From assembly GCA_023846275.1 (NCBI GenBank), contig JAIUJO010000140.1, positions 873,736 to 937,735 on the forward strand: 64,000 nt of DNA, read 5' to 3'. Positions 12,163 to 27,302 of this stretch are shown here, in pieces; within the stretch, counting starts at the first letter, position 1, and every line of letters starts with the position of its first letter. This DNA is from Vanilla planifolia (lineage: Eukaryota > Streptophyta > Magnoliopsida > Asparagales > Orchidaceae). The notes under the pieces are model-generated. The model was not told where the DNA came from, did not search any database, and saw only the letters and a list, made by a program, of their open reading frames with translations. A program made the translations under genes and the position numbers.

Positions 12163-15130
12163 GCAAGTGGGCTTATATTTGTGTGTGTGCTTGTGTGTTT
12201 GCATGTGTGTGTCTTTGAGTTTGTGTTAATTCCTACATATGTGTGTGCAATCATGTGTGTGTGTCTGATGTTTGTGTGCATGTAAGTGTGTTTGTGTGCA
12301 TCTTTGCAACTGTTTGTTTGTATGTGTGTGTGTGTGTATGTGCATGCATGAGTGTGTGTGCAAGTATGTCTATGTGTATCGGTATGTCTATGTAATCATG
12401 TTTGTTCATGTCTATGGGTGTTTATATCTATAAATGCATTTTTATCTGTGCATATGCATGTTTGCATAAGTTTTTTAATATGTGAGAGTGTTTGTGTGTG
12501 TGCATATGTGTGTACGTGTGTGCTTATGTGTAGATTTGGGCATGTGTTTGAGTGTGTGTATGCATTCATGTATTTGTTTGCATATGCATGTGCATGTGTA
12601 TGCGTGGATGGACACGTGTATGCATGTGTGTGTGTGCATCTGTGTATGTATAAGTGTGTGTGCATGTGTGGTTGTGTGTGTGCATGCATTTGTACATGTG
12701 TGTACGTGTGTGCATGTGTGTGTGTATTTGTATGTACATATGTGTGAATGTTTGTGTGCATGTGTATGCATGGGCTTTCATGCATGTATGTGTGTATGTA
12801 TATGTGTTTATGTATGTGTGTGAATGTTGTGTATGTGTGTGAGAGTGTGTGAGAGTGTATTCATGTGTTTTCATGGGCATGTGTATGTGTGTGTGCACAA
12901 GTACTTGCGTATTTTTGTATGTGCATTTTTATTTGTGTGTGTGTATATGTGTGTGCACATGTGGCTTGAGCGTGCATGCAATTGTGCATTTTTATGTGTG
13001 TGTGTGTGTACATTTATGCATTTATGTGTGCATGTGAGTGTGTGTATGCACATGTATGTACATGAGTGAGTGCATGTGCCTACATGGGTGTGTGCATGTA
13101 CTTGTGTGTAAGCTTATGTGTATGTATGGTTGTGTATATGTGTGTATGTATGTGCACACTTGTGTGTGTGTGTGTGCATGTTCTTATATGTGTTTCTGTG
13201 TGTCTTTGATGCTTGTGTGTGTATATGCATGTGCTTCTATATGTGTTGCTATGCACTTGCAAGTGTGGATGTGTTCATGTGTATGTATCAACATACGTGT
13301 CATGTGTATGTGAATGCATATATGCATTTTAGTTTGTGTGTGTACATGTGCATGCATGCTTGGGTGTGTGCATGTGTGTGTGGGTGATATATTGGTATAT
13401 GTGTGTGTGCATACATGTGTGTGCATACATGCACATGTATGTGTCTATGAGCATGTATGTGCCTTCATGTGTGCTGGTTTGTGCATGTGTGTGAGGGTTC
13501 TTTTGTGTGTGTGCATGTGTGTGTACACATGCACATGTGTGTATGTGGGTGTGACTATGCATATGTGAGTGTGTATGTGTGTGCATGTTACTTCCATGTG
13601 TGTGTACATCTGTGTGCATGTATGTGTACATGAGTTAGTGTGTTTGTGTATGTAAGTGTGTGTCCAGGTGGGTGCATGCATGTGTGCTTATGTGTGTGCA
13701 TTCATGTGCATGTATGCATATGTGCATGCATGTGTGTGTGTGTGCATGTTTGTTTTTATGAATGCTTGTGCATGTGAGTGTGTGATTGTGCTTGCTTATA
13801 CGTATATGCATTTGTTTGTGTGAATGTGAGTGTCTGTTGTGTGTTATTCAAGCATATGTGTAGGTATGAGTGTGAGTGTATTTGTATACAAGTCTATGCA
13901 CGTGTGCTTGTGTGTATACTTATGTGTTTTAGTATGTTTGTATGCATGTTTCTTTGTGTGTGTGTGTGTGTGTACATGCATGTATATGTGGCTGGTGCAT
14001 GTGTGCGTGTACACATGTATATGTGTTATTGTACATGTACATGTGTGTACATGTACTTGTGTATGTATCAGTATGTATGCCATGTGTGCATGTGTGTGTG
14101 TATATATGTATGTGGAGGCATTTTTATATATGAGTTTGCATGTATGTGCGAGTGTGTGCATGCCTAGATGTGTGTGCATGTTTATGAGGGTTGTATGTTT
14201 GTGTGTATGTGTGTATGTGTGTGCATTTGTGTGCATGCATATGAGTGTTTGTGCTTATATGCACATGTGTGTTAGTGAGTGCATTTGTGCTTGTGTGTAT
14301 TTTTGTGTGTGGGAGTGTGTGTGCATAGGCACTAATGTGGGTGTGTACACACAAACATGTGTCTATGTGAGTGTGTGCATCTGTGTAACTACGTATGTGT
14401 GTGTGTACCTACACATGCATATGTGTTCACTTGTGTGTGTGCGTGCATATGTATGCATGTACATGTGTATGCATGTGTGTGAGTGTGTGTGCATGTGTGC
14501 ATGCATGTGTGTGTGTGTAAGTACATACACATATGTGTGTGTTTACCCATGTGTGGGTCCATGCGCATTTGTGAATGTGTACATGAGTGTGTATATGCAT
14601 ATGCATGTGTACATTTCTAACTATGTGTGCATGTGTGTGTACGTCTATCAACATATATTTGTGCATCTTTATGTGTGCATGTGCATGCGTCTGCCCATGT
14701 GTGCATTTATGTATGTGTATGTTTGTGTGCACATGTGTGTGCCAATGTGTGTGTTTGCGTGTGCATGCGTGTGTCACCGCATGCATGTGCGTATGTGTTT
14801 GTGCACGTGGTTTTTGTGTGATTGTGAGTTTTTGTCTATGTAATGGAATGTGTAAACCTATGTGCACATTTATGTGTTGGTTCCTACATTTGCATGCATG
14901 TTTTTGTGTGCATGTGTCTGTATGTGATTATGTACATACATGCGTATGATTGTGTGTGTGTCTACATGCATGTGTTTGTGTGTGTACATCTGTGTGTAGG
15001 TGTGCATGTGTGTGCAGTGCATGCGTTTGTGGGTTTGTGTTTATTTGTGTGTGGGATTGCGTGTAAGTATGTGTTTGTGTTCATATATGTGTATATATGC
15101 TTATGTGTATAGGTGCATGCATGCGTGTCA

Positions 15131-15267
15131 ATAGTAAGGTGAGCCACTATTTATATATCTTGCCACTTCTAGTGGAGCAGCCAGTTCTTTTCTAATTCAA
15201 GAAGAGGGAAATCGAAAAAAAATTGGATGTGTCATGGAAAAAAAATTGAGAACTACAAATTTTTTAA
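15131..15267. other. Short unique spacer between TG array and satellite
   Basis: The TG pattern ends at GCATGCATGCGTGTC and is followed by about 140 bp of ordinary AT-rich sequence. There is no open frame or repeat word here. Satellite similarity begins near 15268. Confidence 0.6.
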
Positions 15268-15888
15268 TTTGATGATAAAGAATTCTACACTCAGCCGACA
15301 TAGTATCATGGAATGTAATTTTTTCGTTATAATTTATTTCATTTCTTCAAATGTTTTTGTTTAATTAGGTTATTTTACTATGAAACTCTAATTCTTTTAT
15401 CATGTGCTCTTCACATTGCTTTGAATTAGATATATTACATCAAAATAATTTGTCTCATTTGAGCTTTATTATATTTTTATTAAAACTTAAAAACAAGTAA
15501 TTATTATTATTTGTGCTTATTTATTTCTTTAATTCATAGTAATTCCAAATGAGATGTGTTAGAGAGAAAATATGTCTTCGGAATCAACTTATTGAGCTCT
15601 ATCTAATTTAATATTATTTTTTAAATTTTTATATTGTTTTTTTTATTTAATTTTGGCATAGTTTATAAGAAATTGTTTTTGCACCTGATTTGATGATCGA
15701 AGATGGTATGTTAAATGTTATTATTATGTTGGAATGCAACTTTCCTTTACAATTTATCATTTATCTTTATGTGTTTCATTTTTATTTTCTTATTTTATTG
15801 AGTTGTCCTTAGTCTCTTTTTATGTGAACTTTGCAATACTTTAATTTGTTTGCATTATGTTGCATCAATTTAAGTCATTTTAACTTAA

Positions 15889-15909
15889 ATATATATATAT
15901 ATATATATT
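15889..15909. repeat. (AT)n microsatellite within a satellite monomer
   Basis: About ten AT units arise at the monomer position that elsewhere reads TTTAATATATATTTACTTAA. Confidence 0.9.
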
Positions 15910-18900
15910 AACTTAATAATAAAATTTTTGTTTTTCATGATTTTAATTTTTTACTTTGGTAATTAATCATAAATCAAAAGGAAGTTTCGTGGATATAAAG
16001 CAAGCATTGTTAGAGTTGTCTTGAAGAGCCCTATCAAATTAATTATTCCTTTCATATTTTTTTAATATTGTGTTTTCTATAGTTTATATGATTCACAAAA
16101 TATTTTAATTGCACATGATTTGATGGTTGATGACGTCACTTTTTGACTTGTTATCTTAGAATGTCACTTTTGAGTATAATTCTTTTTTCATTTTTACAAA
16201 TTTTTTGCTCTAATTTAGCAAAATTACCAAATAGAACTAAATCTCTTACCACATGATCTTTACATCATTTGGTTATATTACGTTGCTTTAGTTTATATAA
16301 TTTCAATTTCAAAATGTATTTGCTTACTATTACATTAGTAATTTATTGTTATTACTTTTACTTTGATAATTCTTTGAAACTATAAACATCCTATCAAGAT
16401 GAAACATGCATCATTTACTTGTAGATGAGCTGTTTCTCATTAATTAGTCATTTGGTATTTTTTTAATGTTTTATTTTTAAAGATTTTGTCATATGTTTGA
16501 GACATTTTGATCCATATCTAATTTGATAGTCAAGAATGTTATGCTTAATATCCTTAGAATCTTGGAATGCTAATTTTTCTTAAAATTTATCCCATTTCTT
16601 AATTTTTTTAACTTTAATTTTGTTAAATTACTATGTTTCCCTGAATCTTGTCACCTGTGACCTTTACATATTTTTATTTTGCTATATTATATCAACTATG
16701 TTTATAACAAATGAGCTTTAATATATATTCACTTAATATTACAAAACTAATTTATTATTCTTTATTGTTATTTACTTTGGTAAATTTGTTTAATTCCAAT
16801 CGAGGTTCGATCAGGTTGAAGTAAATGCCACTAGAGTTTTCCAAACAAATTATATCCAAATAACAATTAATTTTTATATTTTTAAAAAGTTTTTTATAGT
16901 GCTTTGGTACACGTTATGATTCTTTCGTAATTTGACAATTAAGGATATGACACTCATTATACTTATTATAATCAAATGCAATTTTATCATTGAATTTATA
17001 GCTTCTCTTCAAGCTTTTTTCTTTAGCTTTGCAGTATTTCTATGTAACTTAGTTCTCTTCCAACGTAACCCCTACTTGGCTTTGATTTGGTCAATTACAT
17101 CACCTTAATTTATCTTATTTCAACCTTAATATACATTTACTTCAAAAATATTAAAATCATAATATGTTATAATTTAATCTTATTTACTTTTGTGATTCAA
17201 AGTAATTCCAAATGTGGTCAAATCAAGAATACATAAACATCGTTGGATACATCTCAATGAGCTTTACGCAATTAAAAATTAAATTTTTAATATTTTTAGT
17301 TTATGTTTCAAGGTTTTTTGAATGCGTTACAAGGCATTTTGATTCATGCTTTAATTGAAGGTGTTACACTCATTCTTTATAGTTTCATAGAATGTAACTT
17401 TATTGTGTAATTTATCTAATTTTTAAAGATTTTTTTCCTTGATTTTTTTATATTACTATGTAACTCAAATTCTCCTTTCTTATGACGCATATGTATTTGA
17501 TATTAACAAACATTAACTAAAATTAGAGTAGTAATTTACTAAATTTATTGTTTTTAATTATGTAATTCATAGAAACTACAAACTAGACTTGATTGAGACT
17601 AAACAAATATCATTGGACGTGTCTTCATGAGCTTTCCATAAAAAATAATTGTTTTTATTTTTATAAAACTTTATTTTTAAAGAAATTGGTAAGCTTCATA
17701 AGGCATTTAGATTAGTGCCTAAATTTTATTTGAGAATGCCACTCTTGATATCCATTGTATTTTGTGACATACATTTCTCATAAATTTTATCTCATTTCTT
17801 CAAATGTTACATTTTTATTTGGTCATATTACAATGAAATCCTAAATTTCCTCACTAAACTTTCCATCACTTTGATTTAGTTAAGTTACCATTCTTTAATT
17901 TCTCTTATCTTGGATTTAATATAAAAAAATAGTTGATTATAATTTATTCCTATTTTATTTTATAAGTTGTTTTAATTCCAAACTAGCAGAATCATGACAA
18001 AATTAACAACATCAGAGTCTTCTTGATGAGTTGTATACAAATAAATAATCATCTTTCTATTTTTAAATAAATTAAGGGATTTGAAATGCCTTATAAGATT
18101 GTCCAATACATACTTTATTTGGTGATCTAGGATGTTGTAAGTTATCAGCCTAATATCTTGTAATGAAATGTTTTTGAATAATTTGTATTCTTTTATTAAT
18201 TTATTTTTTTATTTGATTTTTGTTATTGTGTAGCTCGTAATCTTCACTTGTGTTACTTTTACTAGTCTTTGAATTGGATACATTACATTTCTTTAATTTG
18301 TCACTTTTTATAATTAATATATATTAACTTACTATTAACACAATACTTTATTATTGTTTATGATTTTTTAATTTTGTAAGTACTCGTAATTCTATGTGAG
18401 GCTCAACCAAGTTGAAACAAATGTAATTAGACATTTCTAAATTAATTTTATCTAATTAAATATTTAATTTTATATTTTTAAATATGCATTTTATTATTCT
18501 ATCTCACATTATGAGATACTTTTATTCATGCCTAATTCTATAATTAAAGATGTCACACTGAAACACCTTATCATATAACATAACTTTGTCATATATAGTG
18601 TTTATTTATTTATTTGATTTGATAATATAATTGTGTTACTATAACTCAACTCTTTTGTGACCTTTAAATTGTTTTGATTTTTTATTTTATGTTACTTTAG
18701 TTTTTCTTATTTCAAATTTAATATTTAATTATTTAGTATTCAAATATTATCTTATTATTAATTATGTTTACTTTTTTTTTTGTAATTTGTAATAATTGTA
18801 ATAAACAATTAATGAAGACCAAACAAATGTCATAGTACACATCTTGACGAGCTCTTGGAAGTTAAATAATTTTTTTATATCTTTAAATATTCTATTTTTT

Positions 18901-19959
18901 ATGGTTCCTTCTATTTTAAGAGATATTTTTATTCTTAGTTTTAATTTTCAGGATGTTAGACTTTATAACCTCAGTAACTTCGATACAACTTTCGCATATA
19001 ATTTATCCCATTTTTTTATTTTTTTAAATTCAATTATATTATGATGTAACTCTTAATGTCTACTTATTTGACGTTTACGTTGCTTTTATTTGGGTACATT
19101 ACATTGCATGAACTTATCTCAATTCTACTTGAATATAGTTTACTTAATACTAAAATAGTAATTTAATTTTACTTATTGATATTTAATTAGGAAATTCATA
19201 GTATTCCAAAATGAGGTCCAACAAAGAAAGAAAAATGTCCTTGGCCTCATCTCGATATGCTCTATTCATTTCAATAATCTTTTTTTATACCTTTTTAAGT
19301 GTTTTAATTTTTATGATTTTTGCAATTTTTATAAGGAATTTTTTTGTCCCTTATTTTAATGATTGATGATATCGCACCTGATTACCTTAGTTCCTTGGAA
19401 AGGAACTTTCCCATATAATATATTATAATGCAAGAATTTATTCCAATTCAGCTTTAATTCATTTTTACTTGATATTAAAGTGATAACATATAGTAATTCT
19501 AAACATGATCTAATGGAGATGAAAAATGTCATTGGACTCTTCTCTATGGCATCTATCAAAAAATATTTTTTATATTTTTAAATGTCATTTTTGAAGGTTT
19601 TGGCATGCTTTACATTGAATTTCAATTCAATCCTGATTTTCGGAATGACTAAATTACACATAATCTCCTTACTATTTCAAACGTAATTTTCCAATAAAAG
19701 TTTTTTCATTTATTTGAAAATTTTATGCTTTGATTATGTTTTATTACTATATTGGTCTACATATCTTCTCAAGTAGCTTCTATATTAGTTTGATTTTACT
19801 TTATTATATTTCTTTAATTTACCTCATTCAAGCAAGCAAATATGTTCGCTTAATATTTAAAAAAGTTTGTAAGTAATTGTAATTTATAGTTATTCTAGAA
19901 AATGGTCAATCAAAATGAACGGACATTACCAATTTTGTCTCGATCAACACAATATAATC

Positions 19960-19962
<3 letters not shown>

Positions 19963-20003
<41 letters not shown>
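19963..20003. repeat. (TA)n microsatellite, about 20 units
   Basis: A perfect TA run lies just after a CAATATAATCAATTA segment. This is at the CAATTAAATATT part of the monomer, a different place from the other AT runs. Confidence 0.93.
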
Positions 20004-20006
<3 letters not shown>

Positions 20007-23000
20007 CTTTAGGGTTTTGGCTCACTTGACATGATATTTCTATTCTTCACGTTTTCATGATAATCTTTCATAATAGATCTCCTTAGTACCTTGGAATGTA
20101 TGTTTCCAAAAAAATTATATCATTTCTTTAATTTTTTGCTTTAATTTTTTTACACAAAAACTCTAGATCTACTCTCATGTGACCTTTAGTTCACATTGAG
20201 TTGGTTGCAATACGCTGCATCTTTTTATCACATTTCAGCCTTAATATATTTTTCTTAAAACAAAAATATTATTAATTATTATTTATGACAAATTATTCTA
20301 GTAATTCAAAGTTGATCTAAATGAGGTCAAACAAAAATGAAACAAATTAGGTTGCGGTTGTCTCCACAAGCACTGTCTAATTAAATACTCATTTTTATAT
20401 TTTTTTAAATATTAATAATAGAGGTTTTGCACACTTTCTGAGTCATTTTGTTTCTTATTTGATGATCCAATATTTTACACTTGATTTCATATCCTCAAAA
20501 AACATTTTGCTATGATTTGTTTATAGTACAAAGAAAATCTTGTTTTGCTCTACGTCATGTTAACATCAACTTAATTTTGTTATATTACATTATTTTAATT
20601 TATCTCATTTCAACTTTGTTATATATTTACTTAATATTAAAATAATAATTTTGTATTATTTATTTTTTTATTTTGTAATTCATAGTAATTATAAACATGA
20701 TCAAATTGAGACAAAAGTAACATCATTGGAATAACATTAATGAGCTTTATCCAACTAGATATTCATTTTCATTAATTTTTAGCATTTTATGTTTAATCTT
20801 CTAAGTATATTGTAATGCAGCTTTGTCATATAATTTATATCATTTCTTCCACTTTTTCTCTTTCATTTGGTTATATTTCTTCTAACTTTAAATCTTCACT
20901 CTTGAACTTTATGTCTTCGATATGGTTTTATTACATGGCATTAATTTATCTCATTTTTTCTTTAACAAACATTTCCTTAACATTTAAAGAATAACCAGTT
21001 ATTATTTAAATTAGTGTTGTGGGACTCATCTCAATGAGCTTTATGCAATTAAATAACAAGTTTTTTTAATATTTAATTTTTTTATTAGCAAGTTTTTTGT
21101 GGTACTTCGATTCGTTCATAATTTAATGATTGTGGAAGTTATGTTTTATCTCTATAATATCTTCGAATGCATTTCCTTATAAAATTATATTATTTCTTCA
21201 AATATTTTGCTTTGATTTGTTTATAATACTTTTAACTCTAATTCTTCCCTCATGTCACCTTTATATGAATGTCATTTAGTTATACAACATTGTTTCATTT
21301 ATCTACTTTTAGTTTTAATATTATTTACTTGAGACTAAAAATAATGGTCACTATTATTAATGTATTATGTTTTGCAATTAGTAACAAAGGTAAAGGTTGT
21401 TTTATCTAAATGAAATATATCTCATTGACTCGTCTCAACAAGATCTATGCAATTCAATATTTAATTTTTTTAAATTTAAATATTCTTTCTAGGGTTTTAA
21501 CAAGTTTTACTGGACATTTTTTTTGTAAAAAATTTTGGTGATTGAGGTTATTTGGCTAGATCTTCTTAGTTTCATTTAATGTAAGTTTCTTATACAATTT
21601 TTCTCATTTCTTGAAATATTCTTCTTTGATTTATTTATATTATTATTAAACTTTAATTCTCTTCTCACATGACCATAAAATTACTTTGATTTAGTTATGT
21701 TATATTTGTTTAGTTTATCTCATTAAATTTTTTTTATATATTTCCTTAATATTAAGATGATAATTTATTATTTATTTTTTAATGATATAAATTTTAGTAA
21801 TTTTAAATGAGGTCCACTAAAGAAGAAGAAAATTTCCTTAAACACACTTGATAAGCTCTATCATATAAATAATTCTTTTTTATAATTTTAGATATTAATT
21901 TTTATGTTATTTTTTATACTTTACAAGTCATTTTGATTCATACCTAATTTTACAATCGAGCATGGTATATGTGAATTTCTTAATATCATAAAAGGGAACT
22001 TTCATGTATAATTTTTGTTCTTTCTTTAAACATATTGCTTCGGGTTGGTAATATTACTGTACAACTCTAAATCTTCTCACATGTAACCTTCACTAGTCTT
22101 TAAATTGGTTATTTAGAAATGCTTTAAATTATCTCATTTCAACTTTATTATGTATTTACATATTATTAACATAACGATTTATTCTTGGCTAGGTTGATTT
22201 TTTTGTTGATTCATAGTAATTCAAAAAAATGTCTGATGGTGGTGGAATAATCATTATTTTGCTAGTCTTGATATTTTTTATCATATTTTCTATTTATTTA
22301 AATAATTTTTTTATCTATCTTTTGTTATTTTTTCATATTTTAGGAGAGATTTCATTTCATTCATCATATGACATTCAAGGATGTTACACTTGATCTCCTT
22401 TGTATTTGACAACACAAAATTTCTATAAAATTTAGCTCATTTCCTCTAAACGTTATACATTGATTTTTTTATATTACTGCATAACTAATACCCTCCTATC
22501 TTACGGCCTATACATTAGAATGATTTGGTTGTATTATAATGCTTCAACTAATCACATTCCATCTTTAATATATACTACCTTAAAATTAAAATAATAATTT
22601 ATTATTTTTAAAGCTACTTGATTTTTATAATTCATTGTAATTAAAAAATGTAGTTTATTGGAGAGCAAAAAAATGGTTCAACTAATCTAATTGAGCTCAA
22701 TCCACAAGAAAATTAATTTTTATATAATTAAAAAAGTTAGTTTCAAATTTTTTTGTTACACATTATAGATATTTTGATTCAAATATGTTTTGAAGATTAA
22801 GGACAATTAACTTTATCTCTTTAGTGTCATGGAATGTGTCTTTCTTTTATAATTTGTGTCATTCCTTCAAATTTTTTATCATGATTTGGTTACATTTCTA
22901 TGAAACTATAAACCTCCTCTAATATGACCTTTATATTGCTTTGGTTCTTTTATATTACATTGCTTCATTTTACATCATTTTAGCTTTAAAATATGCTTAC

Positions 23001-26000
23001 TTAATATTAAAATAATAATTTTTTTACTATTTTTTCAAAATTTTTAATTTATTTTAATTACTGAATAAGTTTGATCAAAATGAAACAAACATCATTCGAC
23101 TCTTTTATATGAGGTCAATCTAATTCAATATTCATATTTTTTAAATATTTTATTTTCTAACATTTTAGAACTCTTTATAAAATTTTTTTTTATTCATACC
23201 CTATTTGATGATCATGGATGTTCCCCTTGATCTCCTTAATATCCTAGAAAGTTACTTTTTCATGCAATTTATGTGATTTTTTTAAAAGTATCATTTTTCT
23301 TTATTTATAGCGTTATGTAACTTTAATTTTACTCAAGTATAAGATTTTGAACCATTTGATTTACTTGTAATACACTAATAATTTATATCATTTTAGCTTT
23401 GATACATACCAACTTACTATTGAAATAATAATATATTATTAATTATAATTATTTATTTTGATAATTTCGAGTAATTCAAAAAATAATGTAATAGAGATGA
23501 ATAAGTCATTTCACCAATCATTACAAGCTAAATCTAATTAAATATTTATTTAAATATTTTAAATATTTTATTTTTTAAAGTATTCCCCCACTTTCTAAGA
23601 CATTTTAGTTAATACAAAAATTGACCTTTGAAGATATTATGCTTAATCTACTTGTAATCTTGGCGTGCAACTTCCCTGTATAATTTATGACTTTTAAACA
23701 AATTTTTTTCTTTAATTTTTTTGTAATTATATTGTACACTAGCCTCTGTTGTGACTTTCATATTACTTTGATTTGTTTTATTACATAGCTTAAATTTATA
23801 TAAACTCAATTATAATTTTTGTTTACTTAGTATTAAGTAATAATTTAATATTATTTTTTCTTATTTACATTAAATAATCATAGTAACTCTAGAAAAGGTC
23901 TACTTATGATACAACAAACATCATTATACTCACCTCAATAAAGTCCATCCCATCTAATATTCATTTTTATATATTTCAAATATTTACTTTTAAAGTTTTC
24001 CTTATTTTTTATAAGGATGTTTGTTTCCTACATTAGTTTAATTAATTAGGTTATTTTACTATACAACTTTGTGCATCCACTTATGTGACATATACATTTC
24101 ATTGATTTGATTATATTATATGCAATAACTAATCTAATTTTAGCTCTAATATCTATCTAATTAAAATGTAGAAAAAAAACCTTTTACACTTATTTAGTTT
24201 TGTAGTTTGTTGTAAATCTAAATAAGTCCTGATCGATGTGAAACACATAAAATTCAAGTGAAGTTCCTGAGCTCCATCAAATTAAAAATTCAGTTCTTAT
24301 AATTTTAAATTTTTTATTTTGTAGGATATCAACTCACTTTATGACATGTTTCAAATCAAACCTAATTTAATGATTAAAGATTTTATGCTTAATAGCCTAA
24401 GTATCTTGAAATGTTATTATCCCATAAATTTATAAGATTTGCTTGAATTTTTCCCTTTGATATGGTTTTATTTCTTCAAATTATCACATTTTAGTTTTAT
24501 TGTATTTGTTCTAAGTATTAAAATAATACTTCACATTATTTATGCTTATTTATTATGAAATTTTCAATTATTTTAAATGAGTAACAATTGAGATGAAATA
24601 AATATTGTTGCTCTCTTCACGATCAGATCAATCAAACGAAATAAACATTTCCATATTTTTTTTATTTTATGTAATTTGTGCACATTTTGAAGAAATTTTT
24701 GTTAGAACCTGATTTGGCAATCATAAATATTACACTTAATATGCTTAGGTTGTTATAATGAAGGTATCTTATTTAATTTATCTAATTTCATAAACATTTC
24801 AGCATCTATATGGTTTCGCTCTTTTGAAACTATAAATATCCTTTTTTTTGACATTGTTAATACTTTATTTTTATTTATGAATATTAATTTTGGTAATTAG
24901 TAGTAATTCCAAACTAAGGTTGATTGAAAAAAACATCATGAAATTATTGCATTCAACAGTCGAAATTAGAATAAATAATGACAATTTATTTTTTAATATT
25001 ATATAAATATTTTTAAACTTATAGTAAGATAAATTAAAGTGATGAAATATGACCAGTAAAAAGCAATGTAAATGCCATATGAGATAAGATTAAGAGTTAT
25101 ATATTAGTTTAACCAAATCAAAGCACAACCTTTTGAAAAGTAGAACTAGTAATGTGAGAAAGTTCCATTACAAGACATTATGGCGATTAAATGTAGCATC
25201 TTCAATCATCAAATCAAGTAGAGATTAAAATGTGTTATAAAAGGTGTCAAATCCCTACAAAATTAAAAATTTATATTAAAACTAAAATGACAAAAATTGA
25301 AGTATTGCAATATAAGAAAACAAAAGTAATTTTGGCGATAGGGGATGAAAATTAGAGTTGCATAGTAACATAATGAAATATAAAAATAATTTGAATAAAT
25401 GAAAAATTACATGAAAACTTGAATTCTATAATACATAGAAGATCACGTGTAGCATCATCATTCATCAAGTCTAGCATGATATGAAATTTCTAAAAAGGTG
25501 TTCCAAATCCTAAAAATAAAATTTTAGAAGATAAATTAATATTTAATTGAATTGCCCTTGTCAGGTCTAGTAGAGTTTTTCATGGTCTTAACTCATTTGG
25601 AAATTCTACTAAATGTCAAAGAAAGTAAGAACTCATTTTAATGAATTATTATTTTATCCATAAAAGCTTATTTGCTAAAGCTAAAATGAGTTAAATTAAA
25701 GCATTGTAATGTGACAAATAAAAGATTTTAAAATGTCTCAAGGATGGTTATTTTAAGATGCTATAATAATCCTTGATGAAAGTGAAAAATTATAAGATAT
25801 AAAATAAATTTTACTCAAAAATTGCATTTCGTGATACAATGAAGATCTAGCGAAACATCATCAATTATGAAATCAGACAAGAACTAGGATGTCTCAAAAG
25901 AAAATCCAAAAATATATAAAGTAAAATATTTAAAATTTAGAAATGATTACTTAGTTGGACAGAGGTCATCAAGATTAGTTTAACAATTTATTTCTCCTTG

Positions 26001-27183
26001 ACTGGAGCAATTTCAGAATTAATGTGAATTAATACAATAAAAAAATAGAAATCGAATAAATTAATTTTTTTAATATTTTGCAAAAATATTATTTTTTAAA
26101 ATGAGACAAACTAAAGAAACATAATTGAATCAATTAAAAATGATGTAAAGACAAAAATAAAGAAAATTTAGAGTAATTGGGTAATATAACAAAGCTAAAG
26201 CAAAGGATCATAAGAAATAAGATCAATTGTATAGGAAAGTTGGATTCCAAATTATGAAAGAGATATAGTGTAACTTCCTTGAACATCAAATGTTGTTCAA
26301 ATTAAAATATATTAAAAATCTTGCAAAATCCATGAAAAATAAAATATGTAAAAGCTTCACACTAAGTATTTGATTGGATAGAAAAGTGTGTTCATTTGGT
26401 GAGAGGCCTTGAGAATACTCCAAAGATGTTCTTTCCCTATGAATTCCTAATTTAGAATTATTAATATTTTTAAAAAAGTAAAAATCAACAAATGATACAA
26501 ATAATAAAATTTTTAATAAAATAATTTGAAGTAATATAATATGAGAAATTTAAAGCTATATAACAATTGTTACATGTGATCAGAATTCTAATTTTATGAG
26601 AGTATAACCAAATAAAAGAAAAAATTAAAATAAATGAGAAAAATAATACAAAGTTTCAGCTACAAGTTATTAAGAAGATCGATGGTAACATCCTCGACAG
26701 ACAATTCATATATGAATGGAAATGTCTTATAAATAGTCCAAAAATCCTTAACAAAGATATTTAAAATCAAAGAAATCAATATTTATTGAAATAAAGCATT
26801 CCAACAGGAGACTGTCAATTGTTTTTTCTATTCGATTATACCGCCTTTATAAATTATCAAATTAAATAAATAAATAAAATAATAAATTATTATTCTATTA
26901 TTAAATAAGAAATTTTCAAACAATGCAATATATTAAATTCAAAGCCAAGTAAAGGTTAGAGGAGATGAGATTTGGAGTTAAATTTTCATGTAACCAAATC
27001 AAAGAAAATATTTGAAGTTAAATAAATATTATGTAAAAGTTGTCTTCCATGATACTATAGAGATCAAGCATAATATTGTCAAATATAAAATCATTTGTGA
27101 AACAAAATATCTCATAAAACATGTAATAACCTTATAAAATAAAATAGTTTACATTATAAAAATAAAGCTTTAATTATGTAAAA

Positions 27184-27197
27184 CTCATCAAGATGAG
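27184..27197. promoter_or_regulatory. Example of the conserved satellite dyad CTCATC-NN-GATGAG
   Basis: CTCATCAAGATGAG is a perfect 6-bp inverted repeat around two central bases. Related forms occur at the same monomer position, for example 21025-21038 (CTCATCTCAATGAG), 32163-32175 and 47250-47261 (CATCTCGATGAG). This could be a protein-binding site in the satellite. No function is shown. Confidence 0.45.
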
Positions 27198-27302
27198 TCC
27201 AACAAAAAAACCTTTCATCGTTTCGGCTTCATTATGAACTACTTCAAATTATCAAACTAAATAAGGATAGATAATAATAAATTATTATATTAATTTTAAG
27301 TA

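Larger units (their letters stand above)
2758..15130. repeat. 12.4-kb degenerate TG / TGCATG alternating repeat
   Basis: The + strand is a continuous degenerate mixture of TG dinucleotides, TGCATG, TATG and CATG words, with G and T strongly favoured. Most of it keeps strict pyrimidine-purine alternation, the pattern known to favour left-handed Z-DNA. All three + frames read as Cys/Val/Met-rich and the - frames as His/Thr-rich peptides. These frames overlap one another throughout and have no codon logic, so no protein is supported. Perfect TG runs are short (about 10-20 bases), and short islands of other sequence occur. Confidence 0.96.
15268..24945 (+). repeat. Satellite sub-array 1, forward orientation
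   Basis: About 23-24 monomers run head to tail, with the TTGGAATG marker on the + strand. A few units are short: marker spacings are about 280 bp near 19.5 kb and about 315 bp near 20.6 kb. One unit near 24.0 kb is badly decayed. Confidence 0.85.

Noticed and set aside
2758-15130. Telomeric repeat or interstitial telomere
   Set aside because: The block is GT-rich, but no TTTAGGG, TTAGGG or other regular telomere unit repeats in tandem.
2760-15147. Dozens of Cys/Val/Met-rich (+) and His/Thr-rich (-) open frames, up to 337 codons
   Set aside because: These come from TG and TGCATG repeats read in all frames. All frames of both strands look alike, which is not how a gene behaves. They are not metallothionein-like or Cys-rich peptide genes.
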